Shown here: one piece after another, positions 36,538 through 47,267 of the stretch
Position numbering within the stretch: position 1 is the first letter of the stretch
Layout of the letters: each line of letters opens with the position of its first letter
NCBI GenBank assembly: GCA_037039685.1
Contig: JAWNGF010000006.1
Location: 1,984,001 to 2,048,000, forward strand
From: Ceratobasidium sp. AG-K
Taxonomy: Eukaryota; Basidiomycota; Agaricomycetes; Cantharellales; Ceratobasidiaceae
Direction: 5' to 3'
Length of the DNA stretch: 64,000 nucleotides
The notes under the pieces: model-generated
The model's input: the letters and a program-made list of their open reading frames with translations, nothing else
Database searches by the model: none
Told to the model about the DNA's origin: nothing
Made by a program: the position numbers and the translations under genes

Positions 36538-37970
36538 TCATGCAACTTGTGCCTCCAGCCAATCCCAAAGCTTCCCGCAAGCAGCGATATCACGCGTGTC
36601 GTGTCTAGGTTCGTCACGCCTTGCCCAGGGAACCAAGTACTATTCCGTTATTCGACTCAGTATCCTGACTCAAAGGCATTCAAGAGCACGCACCTTGCCA
36701 TTCAGCTCCACGGCGCAGGGGTGGGTGGCAGCATATAGTGAGGTTATCGCACCATACGGGGAATCCCAAAGCACCATTTCCTGTGGAAAATTATATACCG
36801 ACGCAAAACATAGCTTGACCTAAATCGAACTCACTGCAAGGGCAGACATTAGGCCACTGAGGGTAGTATGCCTCATAATCTCAGTGCGGACATTCCCTGA
36901 CAAGTTGTCAGAATTCGATAACAAGCCCGGTACCAGGTGATATACCTGGATGCAGAGCTATTGACACAATGCCTTCATCGGCGTATCTCCGCGCAAGTTC
37001 ATTAGAAAATGCAATAATGCCCTGCAAGGAACGCCTTAGAAAGCCACCCGCGCCAAGATAACCACACGAACCCATTTGCTTTGCGCATATAGTTTTTCAG
37101 CCCCAATATTCCGTCGAGCTTGATCTGGGACATCACTATACCGGCCAAGCGAGGTATAATCGACCCCTCCTTTTGGCGCGAATATATGTTGGATGCTCGA
37201 AACATTAATAATACGAGCGACGCCTCCTGCAGCCGCAAGTCAGAAAGTTACTTCCGACTAAAATAAAAGCGCGTACCTGAAATAGGAGACGTTTTGGCGG
37301 TACGAACCATCATCGGCAAGAGCAACTTGGTGAGCAGATAATGCCCAAGTACATTGGTCCCAAACTGGAGATCGTAACCTTGAGCGGTCTTGGATGAAAT
37401 CGGAGGAGCAAACACAGCCCTGTATGAACAAATCACAATAAGACAGAATCGGAAGAATTCACGAGCCAGCGTACATACCCATTGTTAAACAAACAATGCA
37501 ACTCCGTTTCTTGCCTAGACCAAAGTGAGCCAGAATTCGGTCAGGGGCTTTCAGACTCACTCCACAAATTTCTCAACTGCCACACGAACGCTCTCCAAAT
37601 CTGCGAGGTCTAGATGCAAGAATATGGGTTCTCTTCCGTTTGTCGCCTTTCTGAGCCACTCTATTGCGCCCTGTGCTCGTTTGGGGCGTCGACAAGCAAT
37701 GTAGACCTTGGCATTCTTTTCAAGCAGAGCCTACAAGAACTCGATGTTAACCCCTAGCTATATTGAGAGTCCTTCGTCCTCACCTTAGCCGTTTCCCGAC
37801 CTATACCTGTGTTACCACTATCCACTTGTTAACGTTTCAGCAAAAACATGGCTGGAAACGACATACCCAGTCACCAACATCACCTGGCCGGTCAAATCCG
37901 GCATCTGGTCGACATTCCAGTGAGGCGCAGGAGGAAAGTTTTGCTCGATAATACTTGAAACAGTACCCAT
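36538..37970 (-). CDS. Short-chain dehydrogenase/reductase, retinol dehydrogenase-like
   Basis: NAD(P)-dependent oxidoreductase of the classical Rossmann type; substrate unknown. About nine short exons. The order of motifs is: start MGTVSSIIEQNFPPAPHWNV; cofactor-binding TGGNTGIG made across intron 1; YIACRRPKRA; DLADLESV; CLFNNG-AVFAPP; FGTNVLGHYLLTKLLLP; RIINVSS (catalytic Ser region); the catalytic YAQSK; HPG; and a C-terminus YLVPWARRDEPRHDTRD before the stop at 36540-36538. Tyr and Lys of the active site are both present. The intron pattern with an acceptor inside each conserved block makes single frames look broken, but splicing restores a continuous family match. No signal peptide is seen. 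Confidence 0.85.
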
Positions 37971-38420
37971 AATGCGGGGAGAGAGGGAGAAGATGTAAGC
38001 TGGAAACAGGGGGCACGCTTAAATACCCCTGTCGGCCAGCTGGTTTGCCCGTCCAGTAGGCTATGACGGTTAGTTATGTATCGCATTTCACGAAGTTCAC
38101 GCCTAAATGTCCCTAGCCGAGCCTTTTCCCTTGATGGGATTTGTGAGCTGCTTTAGGAACAGCACGAGGACTAGGCTCGTTCCTAACGTTGTTGATTTGC
38201 GCTGAATAGGATGTCTAGTGCGCCCAAGTGCCAAGGATGTCCATTCATTGGGCGCCACGCGTCATCCGATTTCAAGTGGCTAGATTTGTGATTGACGTTT
38301 TACCTGCAAGCTGGTCGCGATCCGAACTTGATCCTCCGGCAACCAACGGACATGGGAGATTAAACCAATCAAAATTTACATCTACGAAAACAGCAGTATA
38401 CACACGCAAACCCCGTTCTA
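37971..38420. other. Intergenic, no supported gene
   Basis: About 450 bases between the dehydrogenase start and the stop of the glycosyltransferase gene. No feature is recognisable. Confidence 0.4.
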
Positions 38421-40379
38421 TCAGTTCGCCTGGTCCAGCGAAGCGTGAATCGCGAATCCCAACCGTCGTTGAGTTTTAGTTGCCTTTCGGCCACCCGTTT
38501 GCCTGCAAACCCAGTCAATACCAAACGTCAAGGGGGAACGCAACACGCACCTCTGTTCCTGACAAACAAATGCAGACGGAGCACCCATCCAATCATCTAA
38601 CACATACTTGGACTGCTTGTGGTCGTGGTCGTGACGAGGAGCTCCACTATCATTATCGTCGTCCAACCCAAACAGATCCGACGCGAGCTTGACGTGGCTA
38701 ACACCCGCATATGTCGTCACACATCGAGGATTGATCAAAATCCGAGCAGGCTGGTACGCCGAGTTGGGAATCGAGGGCGCCGGAATGTCGATATGGGGCG
38801 GAGACGGTCCCGACACGGCGTCATAGTCTGAACCCGCGTCCGCGTCCGAGTCTGGGTTCGACTCGGCCTTGGCGGGGCGACCGGGTGGAGGTGGTGGCTT
38901 TTTCTCGAAGTCTTCTTCGGCAGGAGCAGGAGCAGGAGCAGGAGCAGGGGCTGCTTCTTGACGCTTTTGGGGTTGGTTTGCGCTCGGGGGATCGTTGTCG
39001 ACTGGGTAAACGTCTGGGATACGTTCGCGGCCGCCGTGCGAGGCTCCATCCTTGGCAGCCTGGACCCACAGATCACGGCAGAACCAAGACTGACTCGAAT
39101 CCATACAGGGTCCTTCGGGATCCCAGTCGGGTGCGCTCTCCGATATGCTGAGGTTGCGGAACCCATCCGAAGAGCGGTATGAAATGCCTCGGTAATACGA
39201 CTGCGCCGGGTCGACAATGTGGGATCCGGATTCGCAGCAAAAGACTTGGAACGGCAAGTGGGCGGCGTATCGCTTTGCTCCAACTTTGTCTCTTGGAGGG
39301 CCAGAAGCAGAGGAAGCAGAGGATTTGGACTGGCGGAACTGGTCTCCGTCCATATCACGAGTGCGCCATCTGATCAAACGTTAGTCCACTGATCATTCAT
39401 AGTCGAGTGTGCTTACCTGTCAGAGAAGATGAAGAACCCGTTGTGCTCTGCCCAATCCATCCCACACACCATAGCAGCGCTATTCGCCTGGCTAACTTTG
39501 ATGGTCTCGAAAATGTCGTTCGGGCAAGTAAAACCTTTAAGCCAGACAACGCGGTGGAAGAGAATGCGGCGCTTTTCATATAGCTCTTGCAAGGGCTCGA
39601 GTGCCAGATTTCGCGTGTAGGCTTCCTCGTGGGGGTAGTATGCAGCGGCCGGGTCGTGGGTCATGGGAGGAACGGTTCGTATCCTAAACGGAACTCCGGT
39701 GAGGATCAAGACGGCCTCGGCCAAGTCCATAAGCGTTGTGGTTGAGTCCGTACTCCCATAATCCAGCATGCTAACGAAAAGATTGGTCGGACCCAGGCGA
39801 CGCGCCATTTGCACAATTACTGCGAGTTGATCGACGAGGAAGTGGTCTGCGCTGTGGATGACTATCGCGATATAGTATAGGTGACCTTGACGCGCCAGGT
39901 CCTCGTAGTTGTCTTCTTGCTTGTTCTGGCCAAACGGACGGATAAGGGTAGGGCATGCGGCAGCCACCCAGCCGTTCAAGCTAAGTAGATCGTCAATTGC
40001 TGACCGTACAAGCTGGTCGTCGGCCTGTGCAGTCTGAGACCCAGTAATACTATCCAAGCATTTAGCCATGGCCAGAAAGACGCAAGAAAACTCACAATGG
40101 AAGCTGGAAACGCTGCCAGAAATCCAGAGCCCCATTAGAGACCCACTCGCTAAGCAAGTCGGGTCGCTCGTCTCGTCCAATACGCGCCTGAAGGAATTTG
40201 TGTCGTTGGACATCGAGTGTGCGGTCGGCGTTTGTTACGCGGTCGATGACATTGTGGGCCGTAATTTCATGCGGTGCAGGTCCAGACGAGGAGAAAAAGA
40301 TATTGCGGAGGATGTAGATAACGGCACCGCCTAGAAGGAGGCGTGTCACTAGTCCCCTTCGAGGGAGAGCCATGGCCAT
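38421..40379 (-). CDS. GT69 family (CAP59/CMT1-like) glycosyltransferase, 605 aa
   Basis: Type II Golgi membrane protein related to cryptococcal CAP59 and alpha-1,3-mannosyltransferase, expected to build surface glycans. Four exons: 40379-40096, 40049-39417, 39369-38551 and 38502-38421 (606 codons). An N-terminal anchor (LVTRLLLGGAVIYILRNIFF) is followed by a stem. The catalytic domain contains YIAIVIHSADHFLVDQL, FVSMLDYGSTDSTTTLM, VWLKGFTCPNDIFE, MDWAEHNGFFIFSD, WRTRDMDGDQF and RILINPRCVTTYAGVSH. A low-complexity insert rich in Ala-Pro, Lys and acidic residues lies at about residues 420-470 within the catalytic half, which is unusual. The last 48-base intron is a multiple of three, so the frame also reads through it; the spliced form is preferred for homology. 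Confidence 0.85.
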
Positions 40380-41343
40380 CTAGGGTCAACCGTTAGCATT
40401 GTGTCGCCGTAATAGACCAACCATAGCGCACTAGATCGTCTCAGCCGGGTGGGTGAAGAACTGAGATTTGAAGAAACGTCAATAAGATACGTAAAATACC
40501 AAGCAGAGAGGAGATGGTACTCACATCTACTCCTGTTTTCACGGGTAGCAAACTGACCAACACCCATAAAATTACGCCAAAGTAATCCTCACGGAGCAAT
40601 TAAGAAGTGTGTAGATGTATAAAGTCCCAGCGTAGAAGTTGAGGGCCCCAGCAAGCCAGAAAACGCCTATCAGGCAAGTGGATGTCGACGTCGACCGGTC
40701 GCGACCGAGGGGCGCTTGCTCGACCCTGCGATTAATTTCCAATACTTGCCTCAGCATTCGACCACATTCGGACGACAACTGAGAGTAGTCTGTATGCTTT
40801 AGCGAGACCGCAAGTTTTTAAACATGTCGTATAGTAACTAGGATATGTTGTATCCATACAGTGTCTCAATACGACGGATTGCCTTTTTCAGCAGACTTGA
40901 AGCTGTTGTTGGACTAGCCTCATTCAGAAATTGCCACATTGTGATACACTCAACCGAATCCACCAGCATACGTCTTTGGCTCGTGTCTGTGACCACAAGC
41001 CTCCTTCAGAGACTTTTGCAGCATCATTTTCTATGTTGTTCAGACCCCCGGGTGATACTTGTCGTCTCGGTTTCCTCAAACGAGCTCCCAATCGGATTAC
41101 ATGCGCGCACTAAAACGCCGTACTCAGCATTTTGATTCTTTAAATTGCGATGCCCAGTCCCAATTAAGATACACAGGGATACACCCTTGTTCATGGCCGA
41201 TGTATGACCAGGACCAAATTGCCTATTTGGACTCGGCATTGGAGGTCAAAACTGAGGTAGATTGAAGAAAGTATGCGCTAATGCTTGATTTGGCCAAGTA
41301 GATAATATTACCCGTTGACATCACGAGAGTCTACTCACTACAG
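40380..41343. other. Intergenic, no supported gene
   Basis: About 960 bases upstream of the glycosyltransferase and downstream of the peptidyl-tRNA hydrolase locus. Short frames near 40572-40778 contain a hydrophobic stretch but no homology could be recognised. Confidence 0.4.
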
Positions 41344-42064
41344 TCATACTACCGACTTCCTGATTATGTTCTCCAACACATCTACGACTTTATTCAGGCC
41401 CTGCCACCATATGCCCACCAATCTAGCTCCTCCCTGCTCAACGGGCCAAGGACATAAGACGACATATCAGCCTTCCGAGCTGGCTTCCCTATCCCAAGAC
41501 GGATCCGATGAAAGTCTTCATTGGCTGGCCGAGGGGTGGGGAAATGAAAGGCAATATTTCCCATCGAGGTGATTACACTCCGGACTCCATTATGACCATT
41601 GCAAGAGCCTCCGAATTTCGGTCTTACCGCCATGGGGTCCTGCATATTGGAATCGTGCAGGACTATAACATTTCGAGGCGAACGGAACTCGCGTGGAAAC
41701 ATTTGTAGGACGGATGTTACGGCGGGGCCAGATATGTTCATCAGTAGCTCTTCAAAATTCTAGGTGAGAACGAGTCGTGTGCAAGTTGGTTAGTACCCAC
41801 CAGGCTTAACCAGTGTCACATCCACTTGGTTGCTTATTCCCGGAACGTCTATCTTTGTGGCAGCTACCCAGGCTCGATGTTTTGGACTCCGTTCAAGCGA
41901 GACGTTCCATTTCCCTGCGAGTGATTCTAGAACAACTTGACCGGCACTAGGTAGTAGTGCGACATGAGCCGAGGGTGATTAGGCGAATATTGAGAGCTGC
42001 GTCCACCTATGACGGGTTTTGGGGAATGGGTAGTTGCCCAAGCCAGCAATGAGGAACGAGACAT
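41344..42064 (-). pseudogene. PTH1: Peptidyl-tRNA hydrolase (PTH1), frame apparently broken at both ends
   Basis: Releases peptidyl-tRNAs that drop off ribosomes, mainly mitochondrial in fungi. Exons near 42064-42007, 41946-41801 and 41749-41344 carry all family marks: IAGLGNYPFPKTRHS (Asn and catalytic His), LLMNISGPAV, IVLHDSNM (Asp), CNGHNGVRS (Asn), FHRIRLGIGKP and SSYVLGPLSREEL. Two frame problems are visible. The only nearby ATG (42064) lies in a different phase from the conserved GLGN block, as if two extra bases (a TC repeat) follow the start. Near 41400 the frame meets a stop just after WWAYGGRA, while a helical tail (NKVVDVLENIIRK) continues in another phase, as if one base were missing. 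This is either decay, sequence error, or a missed upstream exon. Confidence 0.7.
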
Positions 42065-42195
42065 GGTAGTACAGCGTATCCAGTATGAATATGATGTTGT
42101 GGAAGGGAACAAAAACAAAAGTTTGATGTAACGTCGAGGCGAATTTTGAATGTAATTGAGCAACGGTATAATGCGAGCCGGACGAGAAACCTCAA

Positions 42196-42298
42196 GGGCG
42201 CGTAGTGGAGTGGTTACCACGTTGGTCTTCGATCACTGTGTAGTTCATCTACATAAGCGGGCAACCAAAGTTCGTCGGTTCGATCCCGGCCGTGCTCA
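42196..42298 (+). tRNA. tRNA-Arg (anticodon UCG) with 30-base intron
   Basis: Acceptor stem gggcgcg (42196-42202) pairs with cgtgctc (42291-42297) with two wobble pairs, then discriminator A. The D stem is gtgg/ccac, the anticodon stem ttggt/accaa, a five-base variable loop, and the T arm gtcgg-ttcgatc-ccggc contains a perfect B box. The anticodon TCG sits at 42229-42231 in the loop. The intron, 42233-42262, interrupts after the base following the anticodon, the canonical site. All four stems form without mismatch, so the call is strong. It lies between the peptidyl-tRNA hydrolase start and the next minus-strand gene. Confidence 0.9.
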
Positions 42299-42304
42299 CA
42301 ACCC

Positions 42305-42309
42305 TTTTT
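42305..42309 (+). terminator. RNA polymerase III terminator of the tRNA gene
   Basis: A run of five T residues begins seven bases after the tRNA discriminator base, the normal position and length for pol III termination. Confidence 0.8.
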
Positions 42310-42528
42310 GGCTGTCCGAAGGCGACTTGACTCTTTTCCCCGTCAACTGTTGCGTGTAGCACCGACTATACTATTTTCGTCCACTAGGGTGAATTCATCC
42401 AGACCTAGTCTTGATTCGCTTACTGAACAGCCCGTAGGCTGTGTGGTCTCAACACAATAGCGCCTTATTCTCTAGCGCGACAATACAGTCGTTGATTCCA
42501 ACCTAAGAATTCTGCGAGGGGTAGAAAA

Positions 42529-42944
42529 CTATTTGTATACTAGAGTACAAAGACTGGTATCCTGATTACTGCATATATTTGCATTGCATGTAAGGGCGTG
42601 GGTAGATATTCCGGGAATTGTCGTTTGCGTCCGCTTCACAGCGAACTGGCCGTTGTTAGTATCTTCTATTTCCTGGGCGTCTGCAAGGCAGTTAGGTCGA
42701 TATGTCCATAGATGTGGCTAGCACAACCACTTACCCGCAGCACAAGCAAGCAGTGATGCAGTCGCAAATCCAGTTATACAGCCAGTAATCGCTATTTCGC
42801 CAACGGGCCAGACTTAGTTCGGTTCATGCATCCAGACCCCAGTAGCTCACCGGCAATAATCGCTTCAATACATCCCGCAAGACATGCTATACAATCGTTG
42901 ATCGTGTCACCAATACAGCGATAATTGCGGCAACGCATGAACAT
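42529..42944 (-). CDS. Small hydrophobic cysteine-rich protein, 100 aa
   Basis: Not assigned a function. Three exons, 42944-42851, 42791-42735 and 42680-42529, use GTGAGC and GTAAGT donors and sum to 101 codons. The core, DTINDCIACLAGCIEAIIA followed by AITGCITGFATASLLACA, is a regular Ile/Ala/Gly helix with Cys every few residues. That resembles a family of small, mostly uncharacterised Agaricomycete membrane-associated proteins with repeated Cys-Ile and Ile-Ile-x-x-Ile motifs. The C-terminal part is polar with no recognised motif. The start Met has a second Met two codons on. Resemblance is from memory of general texture, so the call is moderate. Confidence 0.5.
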
Positions 42945-43211
42945 ATGCAACTGGGATAGAATGTGTCAAGTCCAACAGGACTACCAGTTTCCCATGCATA
43001 CTTACCCCATGTTGTGTGAGGCCTCCTCGTCAAATGTCGCCAGGAGCAAAGACCTTTTATTAGATTGCGCTAATGACGCAGTATATGACGCAGGACGCCA
43101 CTTTGCTCAGCTGATACCAAATTAGGGAGGAACAAGGTGGTATTGGCACAACAGCTCGTACAAACTCATAGTAAGCACATAGAAACCCGGAAACCAGAAA
43201 CCTTAAAACAA

Positions 43212-45143
43212 TTACACGCGATGAGTGAACTCATCCTTCGCGTCAATCTTCTCGTCGGAGGGGGACCCAGCGACCTCCGCGGCCGCACGGTTCTCGAGCT
43301 CCTTGAGGGCTTCTTCACCATCGAAGAGAGCGGCGGTCTCCTCGAGGGAGCGGCCCTTGGTCTCGACGGCGTACATCCAAATGAAGCCGAGTTCGAAGCA
43401 GAGCCATGCAACGTAAACAATGTAGTACTTCCACTTAAGCGCGCCCTGAGCGATGGGGTTGACATATCTAGAATGATTGAATTAGCAAGGTATCAAGCAT
43501 CAGGCATAGGTGACGTACTGGTTGAATACGAGGGAGCTGGTGACAGCGACGTTCATGACCGCGAACATCTTGGCACGGATTTGGTAGGGAGTGATCTCGA
43601 CGGTGTAGGAGACGAGGAGAGGGGTGTATGCGATGGCATAGAAACCGTTGAATACGAAGATGGCAGCCATGACGAGGTTAGCAGCGTTCTTGTTCGAAGT
43701 GTCGTTCGCGTTGACACCGGCACCGGTCGTCCAGAGGACATAGGCGAAGAGCATGCCGGCGTTGGAAATAAGGAAAAGCTTGCGACGTCCAATCTTCTCG
43801 ACAAACAACGAGGCGGTGGTGGCAATGATGACTATTGCAAAGGTTAGCAGGCTATCTAGACAGTATGATACGCAACTCACAAGAGTAGATGGCCATGCCC
43901 AAGTTGAAGTATTGAACCTGAGCCTTGTCGTCTACACCGATGCCGATCTGCTCCAAGACAATGTTGAGGTAGTACGAAGCGATACCATTGCCGGACCATT
44001 GCGAGAAGAAGGCGATCGCAACAACGATGCGGAGGCGGCGACGGTTGCCGGGGGTCTTGAGGAGAGACAGGTAGCTGGTGCTGGTGGCGGCCTCGGTCTC
44101 GAGACGGAGCGCTTCCTTGATTTCCTCACGCTCGAACTGGACCAGTTCGTCGTTGATATCGCCACGGTTGATCGCGTGGTACTTGGCAAGGACACGGACA
44201 GCCTCCTCTTCACGGCCATGGGCAATCAACCAACGTGGGGACTCGGGCAAGAACTACGAGAGAGGTCAAAATTCGCCGATGGGATATTCAAATCGAATAC
44301 GTACCCAAATGATGATCATCTGCGCGATGGGGACGAGCGCCATCATAGCCGAGGGAATACGCCAGGAGGCGCCTCCGTCGATTCGGAATGTGCCAAGGGT
44401 AACAGCGGCGGCAAGAATAGAGCCGGTGAACCACATGGTGTTGTAGAGCGAGGAGAGCTTGGCGCGCTGGCTGGGGTAAGCGAGCTCGACGATCAACAAG
44501 GCAGAGGCAAGATGAGCAAAGGACACTCCAAAGCCGACTGCAATGAGAGGTCAATGAGACGAACGAAAACAATCGGAGAGTGTGCTTACTGAGACCACGG
44601 CCAGCAATGAACATGCCGTTGTTTTGAGCGCCCGCCTGAAGACCAGTAGCTGCGAACATGCAGATGCAGCCGACGATGATACCAGTGCGACGGCCAAAGT
44701 GATCAGCGACGTATGGGGCGAAGGGAATCGCAGCCAGGGATCCGATGTTTTGAATGGCACTACAAGAGACATGAGTTCATGCAAGTCAAAAAAGGCCTGT
44801 GTGACGCACTTGTACAACCCAAGAGTGGCTCCCTCGGGCTTACCGAAGAACGAAACCCAGTGAGGGACAGCCTGAAGACCGTCTGCAGACAGATGTGAGA
44901 ACTCGGATAAACATTATGCCGTGTGCCGACTCACTCATCATGGAACCATCGAAACCGTTCGTGCTCGACGTCAACAGGATGAAGACGAGCATCAAGTTGA
45001 GGGAGAGGATGCCACCATGGTTCCACCAGTTGCCTGTCAAGCTGTTAGTCGACGTCTCTACAAACTCCGGCGTTGGACGCACCCTTGAAGAGCAAGTGAG
45101 CGCCTGGGCCTTCAGAGACGGTAACTGCTGCGGGGCCTGCCAT
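43212..45143 (-). CDS. MFS sugar transporter
   Basis: Twelve-helix sugar porter of the major facilitator superfamily in the plasma membrane, close to fungal lactose-permease/hexose-transporter types. Start MAGPAAVTVSEGPGAHLLFK; about nine exons; stop at 43214-43212. Visible motifs include LTSSTNGFDGSMM (helix 1), YVADHFGRRTGII (loop 2-3 GRR), PESPRWLIAHGREEEA (helix 6 end), FFSQWSGNGIASYYLN (helix 7), VEKIGRRKLFLIS (loop 8-9), YTPLLVSYTVEITPYQIRAK (helix 10) and a C-terminal VETKGRSLEETAALF (PETKG-like). The cytoplasmic tail is acidic and lysine-rich. All key sugar-porter signatures are intact. Direction of transport and the sugar cannot be told from sequence. Confidence 0.93.
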
Positions 45144-47267
45144 GTTCGCTAGAGCAGGTGTAAAAGCCTAAGCGGGGTGAGGAGACGGTGGAGAAGGAGC
45201 CCCGCATCTTATAGCAAATCCCAGCTGTTGGTAAAATGTTGTGAGACGGCAGAGACTGTGGTCGTCCAACTGGGCATCATTCTCCATTTGGGAGGTTTCT
45301 CCGGGCGGGTGGGGACCCCGGTCACCCCACGGTCTCGCGTGGAGTGCGACAAACTTGGCTCGCGCGTGACCCTGTTTCCCCATGGGGATACCAGTACACC
45401 ACTCGACCCCTTATGTTGACTTTTTTGCGCTCCAATACGTCCCATACAAGTCTAGCTTCAGTCCAACTCGCAGGTGGCTGGGGCGGTTTCCGGGGGCTGA
45501 GCGGCAAGTCGTCGGGAAGTGTTGCTTATCCACAACCACGAAGCAGTAGGCTCTGAACCAACAGAGGGGTTAACTATCTGTTCCTGATGCTTCGTAACTC
45601 GTGGCCTTCCGATGATCTCGCGAATCACGGCACCAGTGAGCTATTTACTGACCCTTTGCTGTCACGAGCCCACTTTCCGAGTGCTGAAACATAAAGTTAA
45701 TGCCACCATGTGTGTTCGCTGTCGAGTGGCTCAGTGATGGGCCTACGTCTTTGAGGGTTCTTGGTAACCCGGCAATACGTTTTGTTACCTAGACTCCCAA
45801 CCCGAGACATTTCAGGCATCCTCAGGGAGCATACATCTATATTTACGCCACACGACAACTTCCGGAATAACTAACCCCACAGAATAACGAGTGAGACACA
45901 TTCTCCGCAGGTTCCCCCTCTCAACATGCATCGTGTAATTGCCACCTTGGAGCGGGGCGGCCTTCTTTCATCGTGGTATTGCCCGGATTCCGGCAATGAT
46001 CTAGATCAACGGTACCTCGCCTCGGCAAGAAGGAGCTAGATCAAGGCCTGAGTGTGCTCCTGGATCGTACGGGCACGGGGCACACAAGCGATGGTTCACC
46101 GCACTCGCCGGACAATTACGATCGATTAGTACCACCATGGTACGAGAGCGTGCATTCACAATCATTTTACGTGAATTTTCCGTGCACCAAGTTTGCTCAG
46201 TAGGTCTAAAACGGACAGAAATCATGCGCCAATTCGAGGGACCGGCGATACCTCGGACCTGCTCTCCTGCCAAGCAGCACACACCGCTTTCGTGCTGTGT
46301 CTGCGCCATGCCTCGTTGAATGAACATGCTAGTTATGATCTCACCGTTTGTTCGGACGCCACTCGCAAGTTCCCCCAAAGCTCCTACGTTGCTCCGAGGA
46401 TTATACGAAGCCCCTATCTTGCTGAAGGAGTCTCATCGATCGAGAGAGTCAGGAAGGCGAGCTCGCCTCCTAATTAAACCGCCATAAGTCCGAATTAGAA
46501 TCTCGGTAGAAGTGGTGTGCCTGCTGCGTTGGAGGGTAAAACTGAGAATTTTTCATGTGATACAGTGAGTGTGCAGTGCATAGACGTGGCACACACGCAT
46601 AGAAGTCGATTTGTGACTCTTCCCGAGCTTCGTAGACATGTCAATCATTGCTACTCGATCCGCGTCCATCGGTGGCTCAAGGCACACGCCCGATGATGGG
46701 AGGACTCGATTAGCAACACCAAGCGTCCACAACCTCCGACACCTCCGACACCCACGTGACCGGCGTTCAATCTTATTGCTTCTCAGGTTGAGCTCGAGAG
46801 CGCATCGATGGGGAATCGCCATCCAAATTGTTAGAAGCCACAGGCAGACAGTATGCAGAGTATTCCTGCCGGGAGCTTGAACTAATTACGAACGAGCGTG
46901 GCTGTACCTATGTCTGGAGCTCAGGTGCACTAGCTCATCGCTGTAGTTGATTTGAGAGAGCAAGTGAAATTATTTCGGCTCTGAGATGAGCAGCTGATAT
47001 ATTAGGAGTCTGTTCGGAGATTTAGGGACCTCTCTATTCAGGCACAGAAGATCCGAGTGATGTGGAACTAAGACCCTCCTGTAGGCTTGTTCCCAATTAC
47101 CTGAGTCCGTGCTGTATGCTGTGTTCAAAATAATGCCGGTTTTGTGTCCAGATATTTTTCATTTCTTAGAACTAGAGGCTCAAAATCTGACCATCCACCC
47201 AGGGCACTTTGAACTGTGGCTGAAGTCGCTAGTCGAACATCAAAAGGCATTCCGCATGTATATCAAC
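45144..47267. other. Long intergenic region, no supported gene
   Basis: About 2.1 kb. Frames of up to 125 codons exist on the minus strand near 46001-46378, but they lack domains and overlap frames on the other strand of equal length. No repeats longer than chance were noticed. Nothing is called. Confidence 0.45.

Noticed and set aside
46001..46378. 125-codon minus-strand frame
   Set aside because: No motif, and frames of similar length exist on the other strand.
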